Assembly: GCA_022925895.1 (NCBI GenBank)
Contig: JAKSYS010000301.1
Location: forward strand, 1-64,000
Length of the DNA: 64,000 nt
Reading direction: 5' to 3'
DNA from: Fragilaria crotonensis
Lineage: Eukaryota; Bacillariophyta; Fragilariophyceae; Fragilariales; Fragilariaceae
The translations under genes were made by a program, and so were the position numbers. Below are positions 54,773 to 64,000 of this stretch, piece after piece. Every line of letters starts with the position of its first letter. Position 1 is the first letter of the stretch. The notes below the pieces were generated by a model. That model ran no database searches. It saw only the letters and a program-made list of their open reading frames with translations, and had not been told where the DNA came from.

Positions 54773-57238
54773 TCATGCTGGGCCTTCTAGAAGCGAAGAG
54801 GAGGGCCTCAGGGATCGTTTTCTGTCGAATTTGCGCTGGTTTCGCAATGATACCTTCGGCAGGAAGATTGGAAGCAACACCCCAACAGACGTGATGACGA
54901 TAAGAATCGTACGGACCAGGAAAAAGGCCCCAGCGTCATTCTTCACTAGAAACAAAACTGGCAATCCAAGAACCGCTGCTTCCGTCAACATCAGCATGGA
55001 AATCGCAATGCTCTCATGCTCGTTGACTTCGGTTTCGTAGTTGCGACTCAGATAGCTTTGCCAGTTCGCAATAACCAAGGCGGACGCGTTCAGCAAGAAA
55101 AAGAACACGTAAAAGATGGTCTGGTTGGTTTGCGATTCGCAGGCGCATGATCCGGCCGTTTTGGTGACCCGACCGTACGTATCGTAGCTAGACAAATCGC
55201 CACGCACCCAACGCAGCGGATCCACCGCCGTCCAAACCGCCAGGAGTGTAAAGTTCAGCACGAGTAGAATGGCGAAGGGGTACAGCACATCCTTGACCTC
55301 AATTTGAACACGTTTGAAGCGCTTGGCGGAGGCAAGCAATTTGTTCAGTCTCCAAAGTTTGCAGAAAAGCGCAGAGAAAATAGTCCTGAAGATTCAGAAT
55401 ATGTCCAAATTATGTGGGTCAGCTGACGAGGAATAGAATGAAAGAAGAGCCCGCGAAACATAATTCACTTACGTAAATCCAGCCGACAGCAGCCAGAGCT
55501 GAGACATGCATGCAACGTCCAATGCCTGAGTCGAGACAGGTTCCTGGAGGCCCATTGGTATGATGGAGGTCGCCATCACTATCACGCCAACGCAGAGCAT
55601 GTACAAAAAGGGTGGTTGTGAGCCGCGGATGACTTTGGATCTGCGATAGTATCTTGTGAACAACATCCACCCCACAGCGTTGAGAATCGTAAGCCCACAG
55701 AGCACCAGGCCGCTTGTTCGAATCCCTTGGCCGATTAAGCTCTGATCGACTTCTAAGGGAGGCAATTGATCGGGCGGAGTTGTGGAGTTGTCGGCAAAGA
55801 TGAATGGTGTGACTTGCACAGCCGCTTTGTCGCTGCTACTGAGATCGTAGTGGCTTGCAACTCTCGCCTGAAACCGGAGCTTATCCCCCACGGAACCCTG
55901 ACTGTCAGTGAGCATGTTCATCAGTGCATATCGCACCGTGTTGACATCTCTGGACTGAGTTGTGGGGTCCAGCCGAACCTTTCCAGACGCGCCGTCGAAT
56001 TCGACATTGGTCACGGCTTCAAAGAACTCAATGTTTGTGAAGATTTCTTTTTGGATCGAGCATGCTGCAAGACCCGATGCGATTATTGCGTCGTACGAAA
56101 GTGTTACCCACCAAGAGTATTCAGGTACATTCTCAGTCAAATTGAAATCCGAGAAGGTTTTGCGATCCAAATTTTTCTGGGCGTCGAGGGCCGGATGTAC
56201 GGGGCACGATGAGATTGGATGAAAATAAATGACATGCGAACACCCATTCATACGTCAAATCTGACTCACCATTGCCGAAATGAACTCCTCCTGCAATTCA
56301 GAATCGAATTGAAATCCCATGAAATTTGTTTCCATGTTTCCGGTGACATCGGGGTCCATAGTTATGTAACCAATACCATTCAGAGCCTCAACTATCGGGT
56401 CGTCCGCGTCGAATTCCTTCCCATCCAGACCAGTATCACTCATCATCCAGAAATATCCTGGTCCCGTTATCCCTGCTTCAGCTACCGATCTCAGTAACTG
56501 CTCATCCTCGCCTAGGGCAAGGCCATAAAAATACTTGAGATTTGCGGCCTTGAGTGTTTGGATTGCGGCTTCCATAGACTTGGGATCGGATGGCTCAAAC
56601 GAAACAGTGGTTATGCTCATCCCTGCACCAGCTTCATGAAGGTGTTTAGCGTAATTGATGCCCTGCTCTTCGTGCACGTGAATCACTCCGAAATTCGTCA
56701 CGCCGAGCGACCTCATGTGATGGACCACGAGGCGAGCGTCAGCCTGATCATTCGGAATGATTCTTGCAAACGTTGGAAAAGTGGCTCCGTTGTCGAGCTC
56801 AGTCGACCCAGAGAAAGGAGTTATGTGAGGCACCCCGTACACGCCCGTCATGACTGCTACCGCTTTGTTCTCTCTGCTGTAAGTACACCCAACTATCGCC
56901 ATCGGGTCTGGCTTGGCAATTGAATGGTTCGCCTCCAAAATGATCTGGATAGCCAGCCTCGCAGCTTCGACAGGACTGCCGTGCGAATCATACACTTCTG
57001 TCGTCAGTTGAATGTCGCAACCCTCGAGTAGATGAGGAAGCTGAGGAAGCACTGCTGGATTCCGGTCGTTGAAGTGCTTGAATGCTAGGAAAGCCCCGAG
57101 TGAGGGGTACAGGTCCCACGGCTCTACTGCGAAGCTCCCATCTTCCTGTGGGTATGTGAAAGTTAAGATAATTGGAATGTGTGCCAATCGAGTTGTTTCG
57201 GTCAATCGTAAAACAGCCTTATATTCGGGTATCGTCAT
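54773..57238 (-). CDS. GABA-B-like class C G-protein-coupled receptor, three exons
   Basis: Exons 57238-56270, 56176-55473 and 55385-54773 with GTGAGT/GCCCAG and GTAAGT/CTTCAG introns of 93 and 87 bp; 761 residues. The first 430 residues are a periplasmic-binding-type ligand domain (LGAFLAFKHFNDRN, DSHGSPVEAARLA, IVGCTYSRENKAVAVM, FARIIPNDQADARLVVHHM). Seven membrane helices follow, starting at SGLVLCGLTILNAVGWMLF; the third carries LWLLSAGFTTIFSALFCKLWR, a class C hallmark made by the second splice, and the seventh ends GVLLPIFLPKV. There is no Cys-rich linker, as in GABA-B receptors. No signal peptide is seen, so a further 5' exon upstream of 57238 is likely. Ligand unknown. Confidence 0.88.
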
Positions 57239-59352
57239 GACCAACGTCCTTCGATATTCGCCTCGCAGCCAATCCTGGTTGCTTGATTATTCAACAGGTA
57301 CAAGTCTTTGCTGTTCTGGTGCACAAATTGTGTGGTTTGTATCAGATTTCTGACTGTAGAGGAGATTAGAAGGAAGCCCCAGAAGTGGGGATAACGCTTT
57401 AGACGTATCTCTTCGCTCGGGGGCATTTACGGTTGAGTGTCGAGTACCAGGTACTCTAATTGAACTCCCACTGTCATAATTCGCAATGCACACGCACACG
57501 AGTGAAGTAGAAAAGCTCTCCATACCGGATATTGGACCATCCTACTGAATTCAGTTGAAACTAACTGAATTCAGTTTCCAACTCAAAAATAGGATATCTT
57601 TTGAACCAGTGCAAGTATGCGAATGTGTCCACGTGAACAAATACAGAAGGAATCTAGTAGAATTCACGATATCAAGATGCGCTTTATTGGACCGGTAGTT
57701 GTTGAGATACGAAATTTTGAAGTTGCGTTGAAGCACGAAATTTTTCATCGTTAAGAATTAAAAAAAACCGCCTCGCAATGGCGACGGTGCCAACATCTCG
57801 GTGTACACGACGTTTCTACAACCCCAGACACTTGCAGCTGCAAAGCACGTAAATGAAGGCAATATAGATGTGCTCCATGAGCTTTTTGCGGTGTGACAGA
57901 AGCAGAAAACGGCTTTGACGACTAGGCAGTCGTGTATAATTAGGCGTCATGATGATTTTAACGATGGGCACCTCCTCCATACCATCACACTCATGTGGCG
58001 GAAGAAGGAGCGCTTGAACACGTCGTCAAGATAATCGACAAGACTATCTTGAAGGTGGGGGAGCTGTGGCTGTGGAGGAACAAGCAAACGAAGCTCTTGA
58101 AATCCCGACAGTTTTGAACGATGGAGATGCATCAAAATTCTGAGCTCTGGGTTTCTGTTTTTGACGATGATAATGACCCATCCCCAGAGAATGTTGCATC
58201 TCTTACAAGAAGAAATCCCAATGAATGCATAAACCAGTTGTGGAATTCTGTTCCATACTGTGATCGTGGTTTTTGTGGTGGTAATGATGTCCAACCGACA
58301 CTGATTAGAGCTGATGGCAAGCGACGCATCACCCAAATCGAATTCAGACCGTTTCTCGCAACAGCACTTGTTTACATTTCATTTGAGGCACAAGAGAGAA
58401 AATGTAGGCCTGAAAACTTCATCAGTTGATCGCTCTGTGGTGAAAATGGCACTAAAGTCTGCGGTGCACGCGACTTTTGAAGATTGGACACATCATACCC
58501 ACAACTCATCTGTACGACATTGAATTGCAAAAAGACATCAAAACGTATTGCAGCTGCAAGGCAGGGTATTGAAGTGCCGGTATTTATCAGAAGACGCATT
58601 ACATCGAGAGATAACGACATTGTAGTTGAGGACTGAATTCAGCGAAATAGAAAATGTCGATTTTTGCTCGAGTTACAACAGTCAATAACTCAGCACCCAC
58701 ACAAGTAACATCCATTTTTCTTGTTACCTGATTTAAAAGCATGTAACAATGCACAAAATGAGCCCTCGATCACCTCCAGAGTGTGTTTAGTAGTTGCGAT
58801 AGCGACCTTCTTGCAACTACTGAATTCAGTAGTTAGGGTGATTTTTAAGCCGATACGCATAAAACGTTGCAAAAAATGTAATCTCGATGGTAGAATTTTC
58901 GGACTTTCCCGAAACGTCATGGGGACATTTGGGAACAATGTTGTACTTGCCGTACCGGTGCTACTGGGCATTGTCCTTGTAGTAACTCAACTTCAGAACT
59001 CGTTGAGCATTTCGTTACGCACGTGGCACAACCAATCCACGTTTTATCACTGTTGTCTATCGAAGTTGTCTGAGTTTGACATCGTGAGTCATCGAACTCA
59101 TACATCCGTTGGAGACCGAAGACCGAAGTACTCGTACCACATCTTTCGAATAAAACTTGTGAGACATGGAGACAACGAAATCGACGTTTTGTATTCGGCT
59201 AAAAAGCAGGGTCATCAATTTATCGAGAAGTCAGATTACTTTTTTTGGTGTAGGCTTGCAATGCACTGCATCTCGACGAGTAGATAGCATCTCCCCACTC
59301 TGACCTTGCCACTGCCATTGTCTATTCAATACATATACTCGTTATACATTGA
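57239..59352. other. Gene-poor stretch, unrecognised open frames
   Basis: Contains frames of 102 residues (58121-58429) and 188 residues (58721-59287) on the plus strand, neither with a recognisable domain. The second has one hydrophobic segment (VVLAVPVLLGIVLVVTQ). The palindrome ACTGAATTCAGT occurs at 57544, 57564 and 58819, and a shortened copy at 58632. The left end may include the missing first exon of the receptor. Confidence 0.35.
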
Positions 59353-59357
59353 ATATT

Positions 59358-60035
59358 CCAGATTCCAATGTTCCCTTTGGTGCTTACATGGTCGAGCTCG
59401 GTCATCATGCCTGCCTTCATTCGTCATCCTGGCATCCTGATCATCAATGTGTGTTGTTGTTATGGTACGGCAGCAGTGATAAGTCCGTTGCGTCTATTAT
59501 AGTCAGTCAGCATTGTTCTTGAACCTTGTTGGAAAAAAATAACAGCAAGGAGGAAGGGAAGTAAATGCAAGTACAAAAAAGTAACATTCAAGAATTATCT
59601 TATACCAAATGGCAATGATGCCAACACGCCATGCGATCAAGGCTGCGGCTGGGAACCACAATGGCATTTGCATTGGCGCTAGGGAAGCATCAGCAGCAAG
59701 AACGAGAACATCGGTCGTGCAGGAAGGATATCAGTTTCGGTATCTTTTGATATCCGCAGATACCTCGTCATCATCGTCATCGTCGTGGATTCCTGGGATC
59801 GTGGGAGCAACCCCTACGCTGGATCCGAAAGACATCTTTTGGGCAATCCAATCATCAATCTAGCATTTGGGTCCAAGTTAAAGATTTTGGGGGAGCATTT
59901 GTGATAGATAATCTCGACTTGGGAAAATGTCACCATTCATACGCCCTTCATGGATTGTTTTCTAGTGACATGGTGAATATGGGTCTTCGCCAAGGACGAT
60001 TTTTGATGCGTCAAAGATAGAAAGTGAGAGAAGAC
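59358..60035 (+). pseudogene. Deleted duplicate of the L-galactono-1,4-lactone dehydrogenase locus
   Basis: Matches the parent locus upstream (52190-52451), through the presequence (AIKAAA, EASAARTRTSVVQEGY, QFRYL, SWIPGIVGA) and then jumps directly to the extreme C-terminus (LDPKDI, then NLAFGSKLKILGEHL after a frame change) and the 3' flank (to about 54450). About 1.6 kb of the parent, from about 52640 to 54237, is missing, removing all FAD and substrate domains. The duplication includes promoter and 3' flanks, so it was a DNA-level event, not a retrocopy. The copy retains only an 84-residue frame (59609-59863). Confidence 0.88.
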
Positions 60036-60087
60036 ACTGCAAAAAGAAAATGCACTTCTTCATCAACAGTTACTTCGTCAAAAAAAA

Positions 60088-61569
60088 TTAGAGTATTGAA
60101 TTCTGGCCGCTGCCATTCGTGTCATCCACTTTGTAATTAATAGACGGCAAGGCGAATTCTGCCTGATTCATTTGCATTGCCTTGGCGATCGCCAGAAGTA
60201 CGGACTGTCTCAAAATGACATAGTCTCCAGATCCTGGGGGTACTGTAAAGTGGCATGTCACTTGGGCCTCAATGTGATCCGGTTCGTATTTGGTCAGGAC
60301 AGCCTGAAAGGGTTTACTGCCATCAGTAATTAAACTCGGTGAGCATGTGACTCGAATTGCCTCCAGGACATCTCCCAGTATCTTTGGTAGCTTATCAATA
60401 TCCTTGTATTGAAATCTCAATGCCTGCCTGAATCTTGATCGAGTGATCCGGCTCATATTGCTAACTCGCTCCTTTGCCAATTGTGAATTGGGGATCATGG
60501 TAACAATATTGTCATATCCACAGAGTTCCGTCTCGACCAATCCAATTTTGAGTACTGTCCCCTCGGACCCATCTCCCAATCGAATGTCATCCCCTTCCTC
60601 AAAGGCATCCCACGCTTGCAACACCACTCCCGCCACTATATTTTCTGCCAAATCTCGACTTGCCAAGGAGAAGGTAATGGCACCCAAACTCCCAGCCGCA
60701 AAGATGGATTGCAATCGCATGCCATAATCAATTTTCAATTCACTCAGCACGACGGCGGATGCGACCAGAATCAAAATCATATCCAATAATTTGTCATAGA
60801 GGGCGACACGTCCCAATCGTGTTCCGGAAATGGCACGTTTCAAAACAATGCGTTTGGCAGTACTTGCGGTTCGTGCCAACCAAATTGTGACGACAACTTG
60901 GAGTGCTTCTTGTCGCAAATGAATCGCAAGGGATGGAGGTATGGAAAAGAACAAGAGTGATGGTTCTTGTTGTTGTTGTAGTAATAATTGTTGATATTGT
61001 GGTTGAAGGAGAATCCAATTAATGACCGAGAGATATGCATAGACTTGAGCTGCGAATGGAATACTCTTGGCAGCAGAATAGATGAATGTTTGTTGGAATT
61101 GTTGTTCACGTTGTTCTCCGTCATCTTGATATTGTGTTGCAAACATGATTTGTATCAGAGGATCCATGATGATGCTGAGACTGGTTGCCAACGAAATGCC
61201 AATGGCAAGTTGAGAATCCCAAACAAATTGGTCGTGAATCACGGTAGTGGTGGCGGTAGTTGCAGTATCCAGACTGAGACACAATGCGGTGCGGTGCCAT
61301 ATTGGTTTGGTCGTTGCTGGCCGACGAAATCTATTGTTGACATTTGAGGTTCGGGATCTACCGGTGGATTCACTCCGATTTCTGTCGCGTATCATCATCA
61401 TCATCATTCTCGTAGAGGCCGCCGTCGTTGATGATGATGTTGTAGTACATGATGATGGACATGGCAATCGTTGCAATAATCGCCCCTGGCAATTTGGAGC
61501 CAATACGAACGCAATAATCGGGTCCACAAGCAGCAGTACCAACAGTAGCAACAGCAGTAATGATTTCAT
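60088..61569 (-). CDS. MscS-type mechanosensitive channel, possibly plastid-targeted
   Basis: 493 residues from ATG 61569. A Leu-rich signal sequence (MKSLLLLLLLVLLLVDPIIA) is followed by FVLAPNCQGR, similar to the Phe-containing cleavage site of diatom plastid precursors, then a Ser/Thr-rich transit-like stretch. Membrane helices lead to the pore-helix region (SIFAAGSLGAITFSLASRDLAENIVAGVVL) and the MscS beta-domain (DDIRLGDGSEGTVLKIGLVETEL, then DNIVTMIPNSQLAKERVSNMS). The cytoplasmic vestibule part completes the protein. MscS channels open under membrane tension and release ions during osmotic downshock; plastid forms control organelle size and shape in plants. Frame intact, no intron. Confidence 0.87.
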   Translation of the reverse strand: MKSLLLLLLLVLLLVDPIIAFVLAPNCQGRLLQRLPCPSSCTTTSSSTTAASTRMMMMMIRDRNRSESTGRSRTSNVNNRFRRPATTKPIWHRTALCLSLDTATTATTTVIHDQFVWDSQLAIGISLATSLSIIMDPLIQIMFATQYQDDGEQREQQFQQTFIYSAAKSIPFAAQVYAYLSVINWILLQPQYQQLLLQQQQEPSLLFFSIPPSLAIHLRQEALQVVVTIWLARTASTAKRIVLKRAISGTRLGRVALYDKLLDMILILVASAVVLSELKIDYGMRLQSIFAAGSLGAITFSLASRDLAENIVAGVVLQAWDAFEEGDDIRLGDGSEGTVLKIGLVETELCGYDNIVTMIPNSQLAKERVSNMSRITRSRFRQALRFQYKDIDKLPKILGDVLEAIRVTCSPSLITDGSKPFQAVLTKYEPDHIEAQVTCHFTVPPGSGDYVILRQSVLLAIAKAMQMNQAEFALPSINYKVDDTNGSGQNSIL

Positions 61570-62326
61570 CGTCTTCGTGTCATTCAGTTGTCACTTCTCA
61601 ATTCACTCAATCAAGACTCTACGTCTCTAGTAGTCTTGACAAAAGTTCATTGATTATATAGACTCTCGAATCTCGAACCGTATGCACAGTGCATCCGTGC
61701 ACATGCAGCATTTTCCTTGGCGTCCTGATGCCTCGTATCTGATTCGTCAAGACGAAGGCTGCTGTCAGTCTTTGCATCAGATTTGCTGTCAGCTCGACCC
61801 TGTGTACTGTGTACATTTGCATAGCGTCTGGAGTTTCGAGTCACGATCTTGGCCATTCTGCTCGGCGCGCCAAATTAACTCGAAGCCTTATACAATATGC
61901 ATGATTGAATACAAACCAAAGTACATTTAAATTTTTCATTGGCATTTCTGGGGTCCCGAGTCCCGAACCCTTCGAACGACCAACTCACAATACACCTGTA
62001 CTCGCAGCATATGCGATACAACAGAACACTGTCCACTCTCAGTATGATATGATATACAGTATATCATGTGGCGATGACAATTCAGTACCAGTATCATGAA
62101 TCCTGTACGTATATGATATCAGCTATCAGGTCATCCGATCACACGAACGATCAATGCAGCCGCAACAACAACTCAAACTCGTACAAGTAGTATTCCAGTA
62201 CTACAACCTGTGAGATCCAGCGTCACAGCATCACATACCACATACCCCTAACTACTCGACAACCTCATCCACTCGTCGCATCGACCATTAGTACCACTCC
62301 AAGTACTCCAAACTCCGTTTCTCATC
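61570..62326. other. Bidirectional upstream region
   Basis: Lies between the divergent MscS and Cys-rich genes. Contains TATATCATG and GATATGATAT-like words (62040-62130) but no gene and no defined regulatory site. Confidence 0.4.
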
Positions 62327-63261
62327 ATGACACTGCAACAGGGAGCCAGAATCATGACCGATGGTCAAGGTATGGTCCAAGATGCTGTCCGAACCGTGTG
62401 TCCTGATTGTTGGACTCAAGGATGTGGACTGAATGGTTGTTTCGGTCAATGCGCGGACTGTCTCGAGGCTGTCAATCCATTCATGGAATCCATCGCATCC
62501 GCCATTTGTTGTTTGGGATCACCACTCGCCTTTCCCTTCATTTTCTGTTTCAATCCGGCCCCACACACCAACGAAACATCGGGATATGAAATTTCAGCCT
62601 TGGCCGCTCCGTGTCGTCGTCCCATTTCGTGTTGCATTGGAATGACTCCCTGCGGTCAGTGGCATGTGCGTCGCCAAGTATTGGGAGGGGACATGACCAA
62701 ATACAAATTGTGGCAGGGACAACATGATGGACCACACTGTTGTGCACGACAGTGTCCTGGATCGTTCATTACCATTGAATCGGGAACGTATGGTGAACAG
62801 GATTGTCCCAATCTATTCCTATGTCTTGAAGTTCATTGTCTTGCTGGTCTTTGGAGTACCTGTTGTGCCTTTGATGTCAGTCGGAGTGTCTTGCGACACG
62901 ACCGTGGTCTCAATCTGGATCCCACGGAAGAACGACAACACAAGTGCACAGAGTTCTTTTCCAACATTATGCATTCCTGTCTCCAAGCTGGATTTTGTTG
63001 TTGTCTTACCAGTTGTTGTCTTGGACTGTGCCCCCGATTCCGAGGGCGCCCAAGAATGTTCCGGAGAAGCGGGACGCCAGTCGTGCCTGTTGTTCGATTG
63101 CACACACATTGTGGAAGGGAATACTGTATACCAAGGTCATTACCATGGGATGTTTGACAGCCCAAATGATTCATGAAGTTGCAACCCCGTGGGATGGCAA
63201 ACCTAAAGGAAAAACGCCAGTCATGAAACCATTGGTGCAGAAGGAAATGGATCGAACGTGA
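62327..63261 (+). CDS. Cys-rich membrane-associated protein, frame broken near the C-terminus
   Basis: Starts at ATG 62327 (MTLQQGARIMTDG). Very rich in Cys: CPDCWTQGCGLNGCFGQCADC, APCRRPISCCIGMTPCGQW, HDGPHCCARQCPGSF, then hydrophobic Cys-rich stretches (LFLCLEVHCLAGLWSTCC, CCCLTSCCLGLC). After about 63020 the sense continues in two other frames (APDSEGAQECSGEAG, then ASRACCSIAHTLWKGILYT and VITMGCLTAQMIHE) to a stop at 63261, while the first frame stops at 63157. The pattern resembles PLAC8-like or related Cys-rich membrane proteins common in diatoms, but I cannot assign a named family. Function unknown. Confidence 0.6.
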
Positions 63262-63348
63262 AAATGGGAGACGTGGCGATTGCTAGTACTACTTGGTGCT
63301 CCTATTGTATAACATGATAAACTATATCTGTATGTCAGCGCTGTCATG

Positions 63349-63985
63349 TTATTGCTTCATCTTCTTCTTGGAAGTCCACCTTGCAAGGCCTTGTTCTAGA
63401 ATCGCAACAATCTGGTGTGCACTAGGACGCTTCTTGGGATCGAATTCAAAACATGACATCATGGCCTTTCCCATGACGTCGAGAAACATTAACGAATCGT
63501 CATCGTCCTTTGTAGCGTTGTTGCTAGTCATGCCACTCATCCGAAGCTGCTGCTCATGATAATATTCATCGATCGTCGGATGACGACCCATCTTGACCAG
63601 TTCAATCGCTTCATCCTCTTCCAAATCACCAAATGGATATTTCCCTCCACTAATTAAAAAGTACAACACGTTCCCCAAGGACCAAATGTCACCCTTTTTC
63701 GGTTTGATTCTCATGATTGTATTCTTCTGGTGATCTCCATGGACCACCATTCACGTTCACGTGAAAGGGACATGTTTCGTTGTTTACAGTATCCCAGGTT
63801 AGGAACCGAGCACGATTGAAATCACCAAGTTGATATTGGAACAATGGTGGTGTCGTTATTTCATTCTTGGAATCGTCGCTGGAGGAGGTGCCAGTGTGTA
63901 ATGATGACATTGATTTTGATTTAGATGATACCAAGATCCATTGGTCGGGCTTGATATCAGTGTGTGCCATGGTGGGACGTCCCAA
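63349..63985 (-). CDS. Ser/Thr protein kinase, C-terminal half only, one frameshift
   Basis: The N-lobe lies beyond the right edge. Visible kinase landmarks are HTDIKPDQW (catalytic loop, HRDLKP type), LGDFNRARFL (metal-binding DFG changed to DFN), GPWRSPEE (APE region), DIWSLGNVLYFLISGGKYPF (subdomain IX) and FEFDPKKRPSAHQIV (subdomain XI), ending WTSKKKMKQ. An acidic Ser-rich insert sits between the catalytic loop and DFN. The frame changes near 63700 within AAAAAGGG, with TEKG on one side and GDIWSLG on the other, most simply one indel. A signalling kinase, target unknown. The DFN change may be a family trait in place of inactivation. Confidence 0.8.
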
Positions 63986-64000
63986 CGCATCGACATGATG

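Noticed and set aside
58721-59287. 188-residue open frame as a real gene
   Set aside because: No recognisable domain, weak coding composition and no plausible splice context; kept only as a mention in the intergenic entry.

Overview
The window looks like nuclear DNA of a diatom or close stramenopile, probably pennate. Genes are compact with few short GT-AG introns of about 80-280 bp. Several N-termini resemble the diatom signal-plus-transit plastid presequence, with a Phe near the cleavage site (YkgJ-type protein, MscS channel). There is a metacaspase with the p10 part ahead of p20 (type III, known from phytoplankton), a GABA-B-like class C receptor, and a Copia retrotransposon of the kind common in diatoms. 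The species cannot be named from this sequence alone.

Layout. 1-1546: 3' part of a SART1/Snu66 splicing-factor gene running off the left edge. 2136-9892: a young, complete Copia LTR retrotransposon (5-bp target duplication, nearly identical LTRs) inserted in a small palindromic element. 10135-11094: a four-repeat membrane protein of bacterial type. 11.1-20.5 kb: gene-poor, with decayed sequence, a broken DDE transposase and an old solo LTR. 20.9-33.5 kb: host gene cluster with a 1693-residue multidomain protein (paired CxxxCPC motifs, PDZ-like, ankyrin, CCCH finger), a spliced QCR8-like complex III subunit, an eight-repeat beta-propeller-like protein, CPSF73 and ribosomal protein L13a. 34.05-38.0 kb: a PIF/Harbinger DNA transposon with transposase, Myb/SANT partner, TIRs and a 3-bp target duplication, itself hit by a MITE with a 10-bp target duplication.

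38.7-48.8 kb: a small secreted Cys-rich protein, a START-like protein, the type III metacaspase with an array of GTAAGCAAATT words upstream, a large fold-back structure, a YkgJ-type metal-binding protein and a Rab-like GTPase with a CaaX end. 49-54.3 kb: an M1 aminopeptidase and, divergently, L-galactono-1,4-lactone dehydrogenase (last step of vitamin C synthesis). 54.8-57.2 kb: the class C receptor. 59.36-60.04 kb: a deleted pseudogene copy of the dehydrogenase locus. 60.1-64 kb: an MscS-type channel, a Cys-rich membrane protein and the 3' half of a protein kinase.

The genes do not form one pathway. They are ordinary housekeeping and signalling genes separated by mobile DNA. One caution affects the whole annotation. 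Several conserved genes (SART1, M1 peptidase, dehydrogenase, Cys-rich protein, kinase) and both transposons carry single-base frameshifts, often in homopolymers. The two LTRs differ by two single-base indels and no substitutions. That pattern favours residual assembly indels over true gene loss, although some breaks, such as the in-frame stops in the DDE transposase, look genuine.
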